From an uncultured Azospirillum sp. (lineage in GTDB: Bacteria; Pseudomonadota; Alphaproteobacteria; RF32; CAG-239): 26,544 nt of DNA. Each line of letters opens with the position of its first letter. Positions within the stretch are counted from its first letter, which is position 1. The position numbers and the translations under genes were made by a program. The DNA is taken from NCBI GenBank assembly GCA_900539605.1, contig UQCS01000021.1, positions 1-26,544 on the forward strand. Direction: 5' to 3'. Below, piece by piece: positions 7,627-14,867 of this stretch. The notes below the pieces were generated by a model. It was not told the DNA's origin and made no database searches. It saw only the letters and a list, made by a program, of their open reading frames with translations.

Positions 7627-8502
7627 TTACTGCATAACTTCCACCGCTTTACGGATTTTACGGATCGAATTGAGCTCAATTTGCCGTACCCGCTCTTTCG
7701 AAATGGCATAAGATTTGCTCAAATCATCCAGAGTAATCGATTTTTCATATAAACGACGTTTAAACAAAATGTCTTTTTCACGCGGATTAAGACAACTCAA
7801 CGCCTGATTAAACAACTTTTTGCGATAATTCATTGTTTCGGTCCGGCTCAGCCATTCTTCCTGATTCGGCTTGGTATCGGCAATAAAGTCCAGCAATTCG
7901 GATCCGTTGTCTGAGGAAGAATCAACCAGTACGTTCAACGACCCGTCATGAGACTTCAGCCGCGTGTTCATATCCGTAACCTCCTGCATGCTGACGTCCA
8001 GCGAACTGGCAATATTTTGAATCACGTCCTGCGACATTTCACGATCATCGGTAAGATTAAGACGGTTTTTCACCTTGCGTAGATTAAAGAACAATTTCTT
8101 CTGGGCGGCTGTGGTTCCGATCTTAACCAGCGACCACGAATTCAACACATATTTCTGCACGGCGGCCCTGATCCACCATAACGCATAAGTTGAAAAACGA
8201 AAGCCCTTGTCAGGATCAAACTTGTCAATCGCGTACAACAAACCGATGTTTCCTTCGGAAATCATCTCTGCAACCGGAAGTCCGTATCCGCGAAACTTGG
8301 AAACGACTTTAACCACCAGCCGCAAATGCGACGTAATCAGACGGTAGGATATTTTGGCATCGTGGGTACGGATATATTCTTTAGCCAGATTATACTCCTC
8401 TTCCTGCGACAAAATAGGGAATTGTTTAATGTTTTGCAAATACCTAGATAAATTAACCTCCGGGGAGAAGTCCAACCCGTCTAACGAAATCTGATTATCC
8501 AT
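7627..8502 (-). CDS. rpoH: RNA polymerase sigma-32 (heat shock) factor
   Basis: The alternative sigma factor that directs RNA polymerase to heat-shock promoters; 291 aa, typical length. Region 2 is complete (RLVVKVVSKFRGYGLPVAEMI through FRFSTYALWWIRAAVQ, about 61-116). The RpoH box QKKLFFNLR is at 134-142 and separates it from RpoD and RpoS. Region 4 with its helix-turn-helix (LSKSYAISKERVRQIE) is at 261-276. The start is the ATG at 8502 because AGGAGG lies just upstream with a T-rich spacer; an in-frame ATG 10 codons earlier overlaps that site. The gene follows rluD with a 185 bp gap, common in alphaproteobacteria, and precedes the GGDEF-like gene. Confidence 0.97.
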   Translation of the reverse strand: MDNQISLDGLDFSPEVNLSRYLQNIKQFPILSQEEEYNLAKEYIRTHDAKISYRLITSHLRLVVKVVSKFRGYGLPVAEMISEGNIGLLYAIDKFDPDKGFRFSTYALWWIRAAVQKYVLNSWSLVKIGTTAAQKKLFFNLRKVKNRLNLTDDREMSQDVIQNIASSLDVSMQEVTDMNTRLKSHDGSLNVLVDSSSDNGSELLDFIADTKPNQEEWLSRTETMNYRKKLFNQALSCLNPREKDILFKRRLYEKSITLDDLSKSYAISKERVRQIELNSIRKIRKAVEVMQ

Positions 8503-8687
8503 AAAAAAACCTCCTGCATATTGGATTATCATTTGGAGATGATATAAAAAAATTCAACCTCTGCGTTAGTTGTGTTGTAAACTGAATTTCTTTTTTGGAG
8601 AAGTACTTAAAATTAGTTAACCGATAACGAAAAGTTTGTACACTTCCCATTATTGCGCCAAAAAGTTGTAGAAGATAATTTACATTA

Positions 8688-9668
8688 TCAGATCAGAGAG
8701 CAAACTTCCAAAAGCTGCTGCATATCGGACGGAAAATCGACCGCAAACTGCATAAATTCTCCGGAGCGCGGATGAATAAAGCCCAGCGACGCCGCGTGCA
8801 AAGCCTGCCGCGGAAACGCATTGACATAATTTTTAACCGCCGGCGTCACTCCCCTGATCTGCGTTTTCCCCGGTTTGACATATACCTGATCCCCTACCAG
8901 ATGACAGCCTGCCGAAGCCATATGCACCCGAATCTGATGGGTGCGGCCGGTTTCCAAATTGCATTTTATCAGGCTAACGGCGTCACTGAGGCTTTTCAGA
9001 CATTGATAATGCGTTACAGCCGTCTTGCCGCCGCTTTCGACCACCGCCATTTTTTTACGGTCAAACCGGCTGCGGGCAATGTTGCCGCACACGGTTCCGG
9101 CAGTCGGCCGCGGCATTCCGTACACCACGGCATAATAAGTCCGTTCAATACTGTGATCAAAAAACTGAGCAGACAGCCCCTGATGAGCAAAATCGTTTTT
9201 GGCAACCACCAGCAAACCGCTGGTATCCTTATCGATCCGATGCACAATTCCCGGCCGTTTGACACCGCCGATTCCCGACAGATTGTCGCGGCAATGATAC
9301 AACAGGGCATTCACCAGCGTTCCGTGATAAGCACCCGGCGCCGGATGCACGGTCATCCCGGCCGGTTTGTTGATAACGATCAAATCGTCATCTTCATAAA
9401 CGATTTCCAGTTCAATATTCTCTGCTTCGGGTTCGGCTTCGTCGGGCGGCGGTACCATAATCGCAAAACTGTCGCCGCTGCGCACTTTAAAATCATTGTC
9501 GGTGATAATATTGTCGTCCGAACTCACATAACCGGCGGCAATCAGTTTTTGCAACCGCGAACGAGACATTCCGGGTACGGTCTCGCGCAAAAAACGGTCC
9601 AGCCGCATCCCCGCCTGGGCAGTTGTAGCCGGTGTCGAAAAAAATATGTTACCGTCATCTATATTCAT
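8688..9668 (-). CDS. rluD: Ribosomal large subunit pseudouridine synthase, RluA/RluD family
   Basis: Converts uridines of 23S rRNA to pseudouridine; D-type enzymes act on helix 69. The protein is 326 aa from the ATG at 9668. An S4 RNA-binding domain occupies about residues 20-75 (MRLDRFLRETVPGMSRSRLQ). The catalytic domain has VINKPAGMTVHPAPG and the active-site motif HRIDKDTSGLL with D146. The frame stays open about 99 codons further upstream, but that stretch has no S4-like sequence and is antisense to the divergent membrane-protein gene, so I reject it. No strong Shine-Dalgarno is visible. RluD fits best by domain layout; RluC or RluA specificity cannot be excluded. Confidence 0.92.
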   Translation of the reverse strand: MNIDDGNIFFSTPATTAQAGMRLDRFLRETVPGMSRSRLQKLIAAGYVSSDDNIITDNDFKVRSGDSFAIMVPPPDEAEPEAENIELEIVYEDDDLIVINKPAGMTVHPAPGAYHGTLVNALLYHCRDNLSGIGGVKRPGIVHRIDKDTSGLLVVAKNDFAHQGLSAQFFDHSIERTYYAVVYGMPRPTAGTVCGNIARSRFDRKKMAVVESGGKTAVTHYQCLKSLSDAVSLIKCNLETGRTHQIRVHMASAGCHLVGDQVYVKPGKTQIRGVTPAVKNYVNAFPRQALHAASLGFIHPRSGEFMQFAVDFPSDMQQLLEVCSLI

Positions 9669-9670
9669 AT

Positions 9671-9699
9671 TTGCGAAAATAAAATTTATGTTATATAAT
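9671..9699 (+). promoter_or_regulatory. Sigma70-type promoter of the 9748 operon
   Basis: TTGCGA (9671-9676), a 17 bp spacer and a perfect TATAAT (9694-9699). A start near 9706 would give a leader of about 42 nt to the ATG at 9748. It begins 2 bp from the divergent rluD start codon. Confidence 0.65.
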
Positions 9700-9728
9700 T
9701 TGATAAATGTATACATGTTATTTGCCAA
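9700..9728 (-). promoter_or_regulatory. Probable rluD promoter, back to back with the 9748 promoter
   Basis: On the minus strand, TTGGCA (9723-9728), a 17 bp spacer and TATCAA (9700-9705). It directly abuts the divergent TATAAT at 9694-9699, so polymerase could not occupy both. A perfect 10 bp palindrome ATGTATACAT (9707-9716) lies in its spacer and may be an operator. Confidence 0.45.
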
Positions 9729-9747
9729 ATTGCAAGGATTTAAGTTG

Positions 9748-10035
9748 ATGCTGAAACTCAGACTGATTAAGGCCGCCGTCTTGTTGATGACCTTTTTGCT
9801 GCTTTTCGGCACCGTGCTTCTGATCGCCCGCTTTGCCGGACGCATCGGCGGACGCGGCGCAACTTCCGCCGAGGTGCAGTTTTCGCTTGAAGAACCCGAC
9901 GGTTCGCAAATTGTGCAAATATCTTCCGGTCCTGATCGTCTGTACATCTTGGTTAACGGCGGCAACCGGCCGGACCGTATTATTATATTCGATCACCGGA
10001 CACAGCGGAAAATTTCTAATATCAACATTAATTGA
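9748..10035 (+). CDS. DUF6476-like small single-pass membrane protein
   Basis: A 95 aa protein with a basic N-terminus (MLKLRLIK), one transmembrane helix (about residues 8-27) and a periplasmic domain rich in beta-type sequence (EVQFSLEEPDGSQIVQIS, RLYILVNG, RIIIFD). Size, layout and position divergent from rluD match the DUF6476 family of alphaproteobacteria; I recognise this mainly from the synteny. Its biochemical role is unknown. The ATG at 9748 follows AAGGA at good spacing; upstream in-frame ATGs lie in the promoter and are rejected. It has a clear sigma70 promoter and is followed 7 bp later by the 304 aa gene. Confidence 0.75.
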   Translation: MLKLRLIKAAVLLMTFLLLFGTVLLIARFAGRIGGRGATSAEVQFSLEEPDGSQIVQISSGPDRLYILVNGGNRPDRIIIFDHRTQRKISNININ

Positions 10036-10042
10036 GGTTACC

Positions 10043-10957
10043 ATGAGCGAAGATTCCGAAGACATCATAAAAAGACTGACCGACGACGTTCCCGAAGGCA
10101 AGGCCACTTTTCCTTCCGATCAGGACGACGAGTTCAACCTGCTTCTCGACAATTTTATTCAATCGGAATTGAAAAATATCGAAGAAGAAAAAAACAATAC
10201 CCGGATCATGCTTGAAGAACCGGAACCGCAACCGATCAAAAAAGACGCCAGCGACGATGAAGTTGCCGACGCTTTGGAACTGGCCGAACAAAAGCTGTAC
10301 ACGGCTTACCGCAATTATGTTGACGCCATTCAGGCCATAGCTTCTTCTCACAGCCTGGAAGCACCGGTTTTCCACATCAAAGCGCAAGTGCTTTACCCGC
10401 GGTACACACCCAGCCTCGGCAACCTGATCAGCATTGACGTGTTACAGGGTTGGGACACGATGTTCGAAGCATTTCCTGATGACATTATCAAAATCAAGCC
10501 CAACGCTTCTGACGAAGAATTGCTTGATTTTGCCGAACAGCATACCGATGAGAACCTGCAAATGGCGGTCGTTTCCTATGTTGAAATTCTGTTCGAAATT
10601 GAAGGCTGCGAAATTGCGTACGAAAAACGCCTGCTCGAATACGAACATCGCAAAATCGAAGAAGAAATCATCGAAGAACACCGTAAACGCGGCGAACGCG
10701 CCCGCAAATACATTCAGGCCATCGAAAAGAAAATGTTCCCCATTAACGCCGAACGTCTGGTTCACGGCTATTTCAAAACGGCGCTCAAGGATCCCGACGG
10801 CTCTTTTCAGGCTCTGACCACTAACCCGGCCATCTTTTCGCCGATTGAAATTGACAAAATTAAACCGCGCTTTTTCGGGCTGATCAAACCGACTCCGCGC
10901 GACGGCCTGATATACAACCGCAAAATCGGGGACTTTTTAAAGAAACTGAAGGTTTAA
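10043..10957 (+). CDS. Acidic soluble protein of unknown function (304 aa)
   Basis: I do not recognise this family. There is no signal peptide or membrane helix. Residues 1-80 are acidic and probably disordered (DDVPEGK, QDDEFNLL, IEEEKNN). Residues 80-180 look helical and globular. About 190-230 is a highly charged helix (LLEYEHRKIEEEIIEEHRKRGERARKY, in parts) likely to be a coiled coil. The C-terminal ~75 residues are mixed, with repeated IKPRF/LIKPTPRD motifs. GAGGT before the ATG supports the start; a longer upstream frame is antisense-like and overlaps the previous gene. It lies 7 bp after the DUF6476-like gene and 99 bp before the coupling-protein cluster, so it could belong to either. 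Confidence 0.75.
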   Translation: MSEDSEDIIKRLTDDVPEGKATFPSDQDDEFNLLLDNFIQSELKNIEEEKNNTRIMLEEPEPQPIKKDASDDEVADALELAEQKLYTAYRNYVDAIQAIASSHSLEAPVFHIKAQVLYPRYTPSLGNLISIDVLQGWDTMFEAFPDDIIKIKPNASDEELLDFAEQHTDENLQMAVVSYVEILFEIEGCEIAYEKRLLEYEHRKIEEEIIEEHRKRGERARKYIQAIEKKMFPINAERLVHGYFKTALKDPDGSFQALTTNPAIFSPIEIDKIKPRFFGLIKPTPRDGLIYNRKIGDFLKKLKV

Positions 10958-10965
10958 CCCGGCAA

Positions 10966-10991
10966 TTTGTCTACAGAAAAATATAGACAAA
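10966..10991 (+). promoter_or_regulatory. Inverted repeat upstream of the coupling-protein operon
   Basis: TTTGTCTA (10966-10973) and TAGACAAA (10984-10991) form a perfect 8 bp dyad with a 10 bp spacer. An A run follows rather than T, so it is not a + strand terminator. A TATAAA (11010-11015) lies 20 bp past TAGACA, so the dyad may mark a promoter or operator for the gene at 11057. Weak evidence. Confidence 0.35.
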
Positions 10992-11056
10992 ACAAAAAAA
11001 CGATGTTACTATAAATACAGAATTAGATTTAACAAAGTCTAAAAGAGGATAAAGAG

Positions 11057-12715
11057 ATGGCACCAGAACAAACAACACCCCCTCCGGTCGAAAAAGACCC
11101 GTCCCAGCCGCAAACAGCCGCTGTCAAAACGGGCGAAGGCAGTTCCAAACCTGCCGTAACGGTCAATCAGGGGGCCGAGAGGCGAATTGCGGAAATCAAC
11201 GAAATGCTGAACAACAAAGTTCTGAGCGTTGATGAACGTACTAAGTTGGAAGCCGAACGCGACCAACTTAAAGGTAGCGACGCACAGGGTGCCACCAATC
11301 AGAAAAATGACGATGACGTCAAAAATGATGACGACAAAAAGAACAGCTTCAAAGAAGACGACGTCATTAAGTATATGTACAACGAATGGATGATTGCCCT
11401 CTTCTGCTGGGCCGGCGGCAAAATCGAAAAAGCCGCGGGGACCGCTTATGCCCGCCTGGAACGCCGCATCATTGAGACCGGCATCCGTCATCGTGCCCAC
11501 GTCAAAAAAGCCAAAGGAACCAATGCATATAAGACTTTTGAGAGCGTTGCCGAAATGCGTAAAAAAACCAGCGATGAAATTAAAAAACGCGATCACGGAA
11601 GGCTCAAAAACGTGCAAGACATTGCCACCGCCATCGGCGAAGGCCGGATGACCGGAGATTCAGCCTCCGATGTTTTGGCTTTGGCCAAATATATGGGTGT
11701 TGACGCTGCAAACATCAAAGAAGATTCCCGCACCAAAGAAATCATCGAGATGTCGCTCAGACACAAGGCTATCAAAGACTCTCTGTACCAAACCCTCGGC
11801 ATTTCAGCCGAAGAAGTCGCTCAAAACCCCAAGCTGGTTCAGCAACGCATGCAAGCGCTGCAAAAAGACAAAGGACAAAAAGAGCTTTTTGACAATGCCA
11901 ATAGAATCTATACCGATATGGTCGCTTCACAGAAAAAGCTTTGCGAAACCGGCGGTCGTTTTGCTTTGCAGGAAAGTCAGCGCATCACTTTCGAATCGAT
12001 AGTTGATCAATCTGCCGTCCTGATGGCAGAAGCGCAAATGCTTGATGCCGTTGCCAAAGACGGAAAGGCGTTTGCAGGCAAAGATCTGACTGAAGCCTTC
12101 AAAGCCCAGACAGAAACCGCCCGCGCTTCGCTCAATCAGGTTACCGAAGCGGAAAAACAGGGTTATATCGCCGGAACCAACCTCCGGCAGGTTAACACAG
12201 CTGCACCGACCGGAATGATACCGATTAAGACCAACGTCATGGGTTCCATTGAAGACTATCATCGCATGGCTCAGCGTGCCTCAAAATCATCATTGAACAA
12301 CATGCTGCATCTGAGATTTGCCGAAATGGGCGAAAAACCTCGCGAAAACGTTGCACTTGCCAACCTCCATACCAGCCTGACCAAGAAAAAAGGACAACTT
12401 CGGGAAGAACAAATTGAGCAGGACTATCAACACGGACAGCAACTGGAAGAAGCATATACCCGTAATCACGCGCCGCGCAATATGAGCGAAGAAGCTTCAG
12501 CCCAGGCTGCCGACGAGCAGGAGTTGCAGACGCGCCGCAACAACGTCGGTCATCAGCTGGAAGCAAATGCCGCACGTTGGAACCAACATATTGCCAGTCC
12601 GATTGCCGGGCGTATCGCGATGCTTAAACGCGCCAAAGAAAAAGAACTGATTGCCGAGGGCGCAAGAACCAACTTCCAAGGCTGGAGAATTGCTTCTCAA
12701 GCCAAAGAGATGTAA
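11057..12715 (+). CDS. Helical protein of unknown function in the coupling-protein operon (552 aa)
   Basis: I do not recognise this family. Residues 1-40 are Pro/Thr/Lys-rich and disordered, 40-72 form a short predicted coiled coil (RIAEINEMLNN, LEAERDQL), and 73-100 are Asp/Lys/Asn-rich. A semi-hydrophobic patch WMIALFCWAGG (111-121) is too short for a confident membrane helix. The remaining ~430 residues are charged, Ala/Gln/Glu/Lys-rich and mostly helical, with no metal- or nucleotide-binding motif. The Shine-Dalgarno AGAGGA precedes the ATG. The next gene starts 2 bp after its stop, so translation is probably coupled to the membrane protein and, further on, the coupling ATPase. A scaffold, substrate adaptor or exported substrate role is inference from context. 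Confidence 0.8.
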   Translation: MAPEQTTPPPVEKDPSQPQTAAVKTGEGSSKPAVTVNQGAERRIAEINEMLNNKVLSVDERTKLEAERDQLKGSDAQGATNQKNDDDVKNDDDKKNSFKEDDVIKYMYNEWMIALFCWAGGKIEKAAGTAYARLERRIIETGIRHRAHVKKAKGTNAYKTFESVAEMRKKTSDEIKKRDHGRLKNVQDIATAIGEGRMTGDSASDVLALAKYMGVDAANIKEDSRTKEIIEMSLRHKAIKDSLYQTLGISAEEVAQNPKLVQQRMQALQKDKGQKELFDNANRIYTDMVASQKKLCETGGRFALQESQRITFESIVDQSAVLMAEAQMLDAVAKDGKAFAGKDLTEAFKAQTETARASLNQVTEAEKQGYIAGTNLRQVNTAAPTGMIPIKTNVMGSIEDYHRMAQRASKSSLNNMLHLRFAEMGEKPRENVALANLHTSLTKKKGQLREEQIEQDYQHGQQLEEAYTRNHAPRNMSEEASAQAADEQELQTRRNNVGHQLEANAARWNQHIASPIAGRIAMLKRAKEKELIAEGARTNFQGWRIASQAKEM

Positions 12716-12717
12716 AC

Positions 12718-13242
12718 ATGAAAAAGTTGGCACAATACCTGCGACTGGCTCTGATTATGGCCGGATGGACGGTTTTATACATCTGGATCATCGGCCTTAT
12801 TATGAATTATTTTTGGCATTTTGACATTTTCCAGAAACGTTACTGGGAAATCATCGGCGATTTTTGGCGGGAAGGCGGTGTTATCGACCAACCCTCCGAA
12901 TATATGTTTTTATTCACTTTGCTGATGATCATTCCGGTTTGGATTTGGGGATTTAAAAAAGCCAAAAAATTATCTTACGTCAAAATTATTTTCTTTCCCG
13001 TCTTTTGGTACCACGACTATATCGGCCGCAAGTATGCCGGTCAGCCGACACATATCGTACTGAAAAACATGGGCGGCGGCAAAGTCAAAAAACAGACACC
13101 GCAGCAGATGATGGAAGAAATGATTTCCAGTCGGATGCCTCAGGCAAAAGAAAAGAAAGATTTGAATTCCAGCAAAATACGCAGCAATTTTGAACAAAAA
13201 AACCGTAATTTTCACGAAAAGATAAATTCCGGGGATTCCTAA
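12718..13242 (+). CDS. WHFDI-motif membrane protein A (174 aa)
   Basis: An integral inner-membrane protein with TM1 about 8-30, TM2 about 61-80 and possibly a third segment 87-98. A conserved block after TM1 reads WHFDI (33-37), then W43, D48, W50, I56, P59 and E61. The C-terminal ~75 residues are soluble and basic (GGGKVKKQTPQQMMEE onward). The protein is clearly a paralog of the N-terminal ~130 residues of the next gene: WHFDI is at exactly the same residue numbers, and the IPxW near the end of TM2 also matches. No known family is recognised. It sits 2 bp behind the 552 aa gene and upstream of a VirD4-type ATPase, which suggests a membrane partner of the coupling protein. Confidence 0.8.
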   Translation: MKKLAQYLRLALIMAGWTVLYIWIIGLIMNYFWHFDIFQKRYWEIIGDFWREGGVIDQPSEYMFLFTLLMIIPVWIWGFKKAKKLSYVKIIFFPVFWYHDYIGRKYAGQPTHIVLKNMGGGKVKKQTPQQMMEEMISSRMPQAKEKKDLNSSKIRSNFEQKNRNFHEKINSGDS

Positions 13243-13280
13243 TCGCAGGATGTAAAACACTTATTAACCATCTTGCGGTT
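13241..13280 (+). promoter_or_regulatory. Intra-operon RNA hairpin
   Basis: AATCGCAGGATG (13241-13252) pairs with CATCTTGCGGTT (13269-13280): 12 pairs including two G-U, around a 16 nt loop. It starts inside the stop codon of the 174 aa gene and ends 30 bp before the TTG start of the next gene. No T run follows, so it is more likely an mRNA stability or processing element than a terminator. Confidence 0.4.
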
Positions 13281-13310
13281 ACAATGGGTAAAAATTTTAT
13301 GGAGACTTAG

Positions 13311-14852
13311 TTGAAACCCTTACTGATATTGACCAGAATAATAATCGTCGGCCTGTTGTGGAGTGTTTTCTTTATGGAAAGCATTCGGGTTATTATGCTC
13401 CGTAACTGGCATTTTGACATCCTCAACCTTGAACACTGGAATATCGCATGGGATTTGTGGCTCAATTCTTGGGTCATCTCCGAACCAAAAGAATGGGCCT
13501 TTGTCCTGATCATCATTTCTTTCATTCCACTGTGGTTTACCGGATGGATCGCCCTCAGCCTGATATCCTGGGGAAAATTGGTCTGGTTTATTCTCACCCT
13601 GCCGTGGAAACTGTTTAAAAACTTCTTCTATAAACCGGTAAAAATCATCACCACCAACACCGGCGTCACACCGATCAAACGGAAAAAATCCTACAAGGAA
13701 ATCCGTCCCCGTGCCGTACGGGCAATCGGCAGCGAACGCAACGAACTTTCCCCGTCACCGATTTCAATTCCGACGGTTACTCCAAGTCTGGTCACGCCGA
13801 AGATGACGGCAGTTCCGCAACCGCTTCCTGTTGCCGCATCGGCGACCAAACCCGCGCCTAAGAATTTTGAACATGCTTTGTTTAAGTTTGACGACAATTT
13901 TGACGACCTCGATTTTGATATCGACGCTTTTGAAATCGAACCCAACAAAAAAGCGGCGGTCAAAAACGAGGCCTCCAAACCAAGCCGAAACAATTACGAC
14001 AATAACGACGAAGCACCGCGCGAACGTCGCGAACGCAAAGAGACCGAACGTCGCAGCGACCGCCGGGATGAACGTCGCGACAACGATGACGACCGTCGGC
14101 GCGACCGCGATTCAGACCGCCGTGACAACCGTCGGGATGACCGTCGCGAAGACCGCGGACGCGACCGCGATAACGAACGTCGGAGCGAACGCCGGGATGA
14201 CCGTCGCGACGATCGCAACCGTGACCAGCTTAAAGACCGTCGTGACGAACAACCGCGCGACAGTCGTCGTGACGAACGCGAAGACCGTCGCGAACAACGT
14301 AAGGAACGTTCTTCTCAGGCGACCGTTCCGGCAGCGGCACCGGTCCGTCAGGCTAGTGGTTCATGTATGGATATCATAAAACAAAAAGGCTACGAAGTAG
14401 TCAGCCGCGTTACCGTTAAAAACGCCGTTATCGATTATGTAGGTGTTTCCGGTGATCGCATCTGCCTGTGCATGCTGGATCGTGAACCGGGCGACTGGCT
14501 GGCCGACGAAGAGCGTTTCAATGACGAAGAACCGTTATGGTTTTCGGAAAGCTCGCACCGGATTTCCCCGGTTCGCAAAATTGACTTGGCAAAACGTGCA
14601 TTACTTGATAAACTGGATAATGCGGAAATGAGTTTTATCGTTGATGCTTTTGTCGTCATTCAAATCGGCAATATCATCAACGCCGAAGATATGTTTGAAA
14701 CTTGGGATGACCTCGATATCAACGTAACCCGAATCGATCGCGGCACCCCTAAAGAGATCAAACTGTTCGCCCGCACCCTTCCGGAAGCCGAAAAGCCGAT
14801 TGCAGCTTCAAAGCTTGACAAGGTACTAAAACTCATCCGCAGTATGAGCTAA
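13311..14852 (+). CDS. WHFDI-motif membrane protein B with Arg/Asp-rich linker (513 aa)
   Basis: The start is TTG at 13311: GGAG lies seven bases upstream and the nearby ATG (GAG ACT TAG) stops at once. Residues 1-130 repeat the plan of the preceding gene: TM1 4-28, WHFDI 33-37, TM2 63-84, then a hydrophobic stretch to ~105 and a basic segment. Residues 130-230 are Pro-rich, then acidic (FDDNFDDLDFDIDAFEIE). About 234-337 is a low-complexity Arg/Asp/Glu tract (RRDDRRDDR-type repeats, 14011-14320) built from degenerate 12-base units. Residues ~350-513 are a folded cytoplasmic domain, with IDYVGVSGDRICLCMLD and FIVDAFVVIQIGN as likely beta strands; it loosely recalls NERD/restriction-endonuclease-like folds but without a clear catalytic lysine. 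Function unknown; probably a coupling-protein partner. Confidence 0.8.
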   Translation: MKPLLILTRIIIVGLLWSVFFMESIRVIMLRNWHFDILNLEHWNIAWDLWLNSWVISEPKEWAFVLIIISFIPLWFTGWIALSLISWGKLVWFILTLPWKLFKNFFYKPVKIITTNTGVTPIKRKKSYKEIRPRAVRAIGSERNELSPSPISIPTVTPSLVTPKMTAVPQPLPVAASATKPAPKNFEHALFKFDDNFDDLDFDIDAFEIEPNKKAAVKNEASKPSRNNYDNNDEAPRERRERKETERRSDRRDERRDNDDDRRRDRDSDRRDNRRDDRREDRGRDRDNERRSERRDDRRDDRNRDQLKDRRDEQPRDSRRDEREDRREQRKERSSQATVPAAAPVRQASGSCMDIIKQKGYEVVSRVTVKNAVIDYVGVSGDRICLCMLDREPGDWLADEERFNDEEPLWFSESSHRISPVRKIDLAKRALLDKLDNAEMSFIVDAFVVIQIGNIINAEDMFETWDDLDINVTRIDRGTPKEIKLFARTLPEAEKPIAASKLDKVLKLIRSMS

Positions 14853-14867
14853 TCAGAGGTGAATTAA

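Noticed and set aside
8503..8687. Heat-shock type promoter before rpoH
   Set aside because: A TTGAAT at about 8548-8553 on the minus strand has no matching -10 for sigma-32 or sigma-70 at a proper distance.
8772..9698. 308 aa + strand frame
   Set aside because: Fully antisense to rluD, whose domains and catalytic motif are unmistakable.
9669..9965. 99-codon N-terminal extension of rluD
   Set aside because: Antisense to the divergent membrane-protein gene and across its promoter; the S4 domain begins only after the ATG at 9668.
9833..10042. Upstream extension of the 304 aa protein
   Set aside because: It overlaps the DUF6476-like gene in another frame; the ATG at 10043 has its own GAGGT site.
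13994..14297. Minus-strand Ser/Arg-rich and Thr/Val-rich frames
   Set aside because: Shadows of the Arg/Asp repeat tract of the 513 aa gene.
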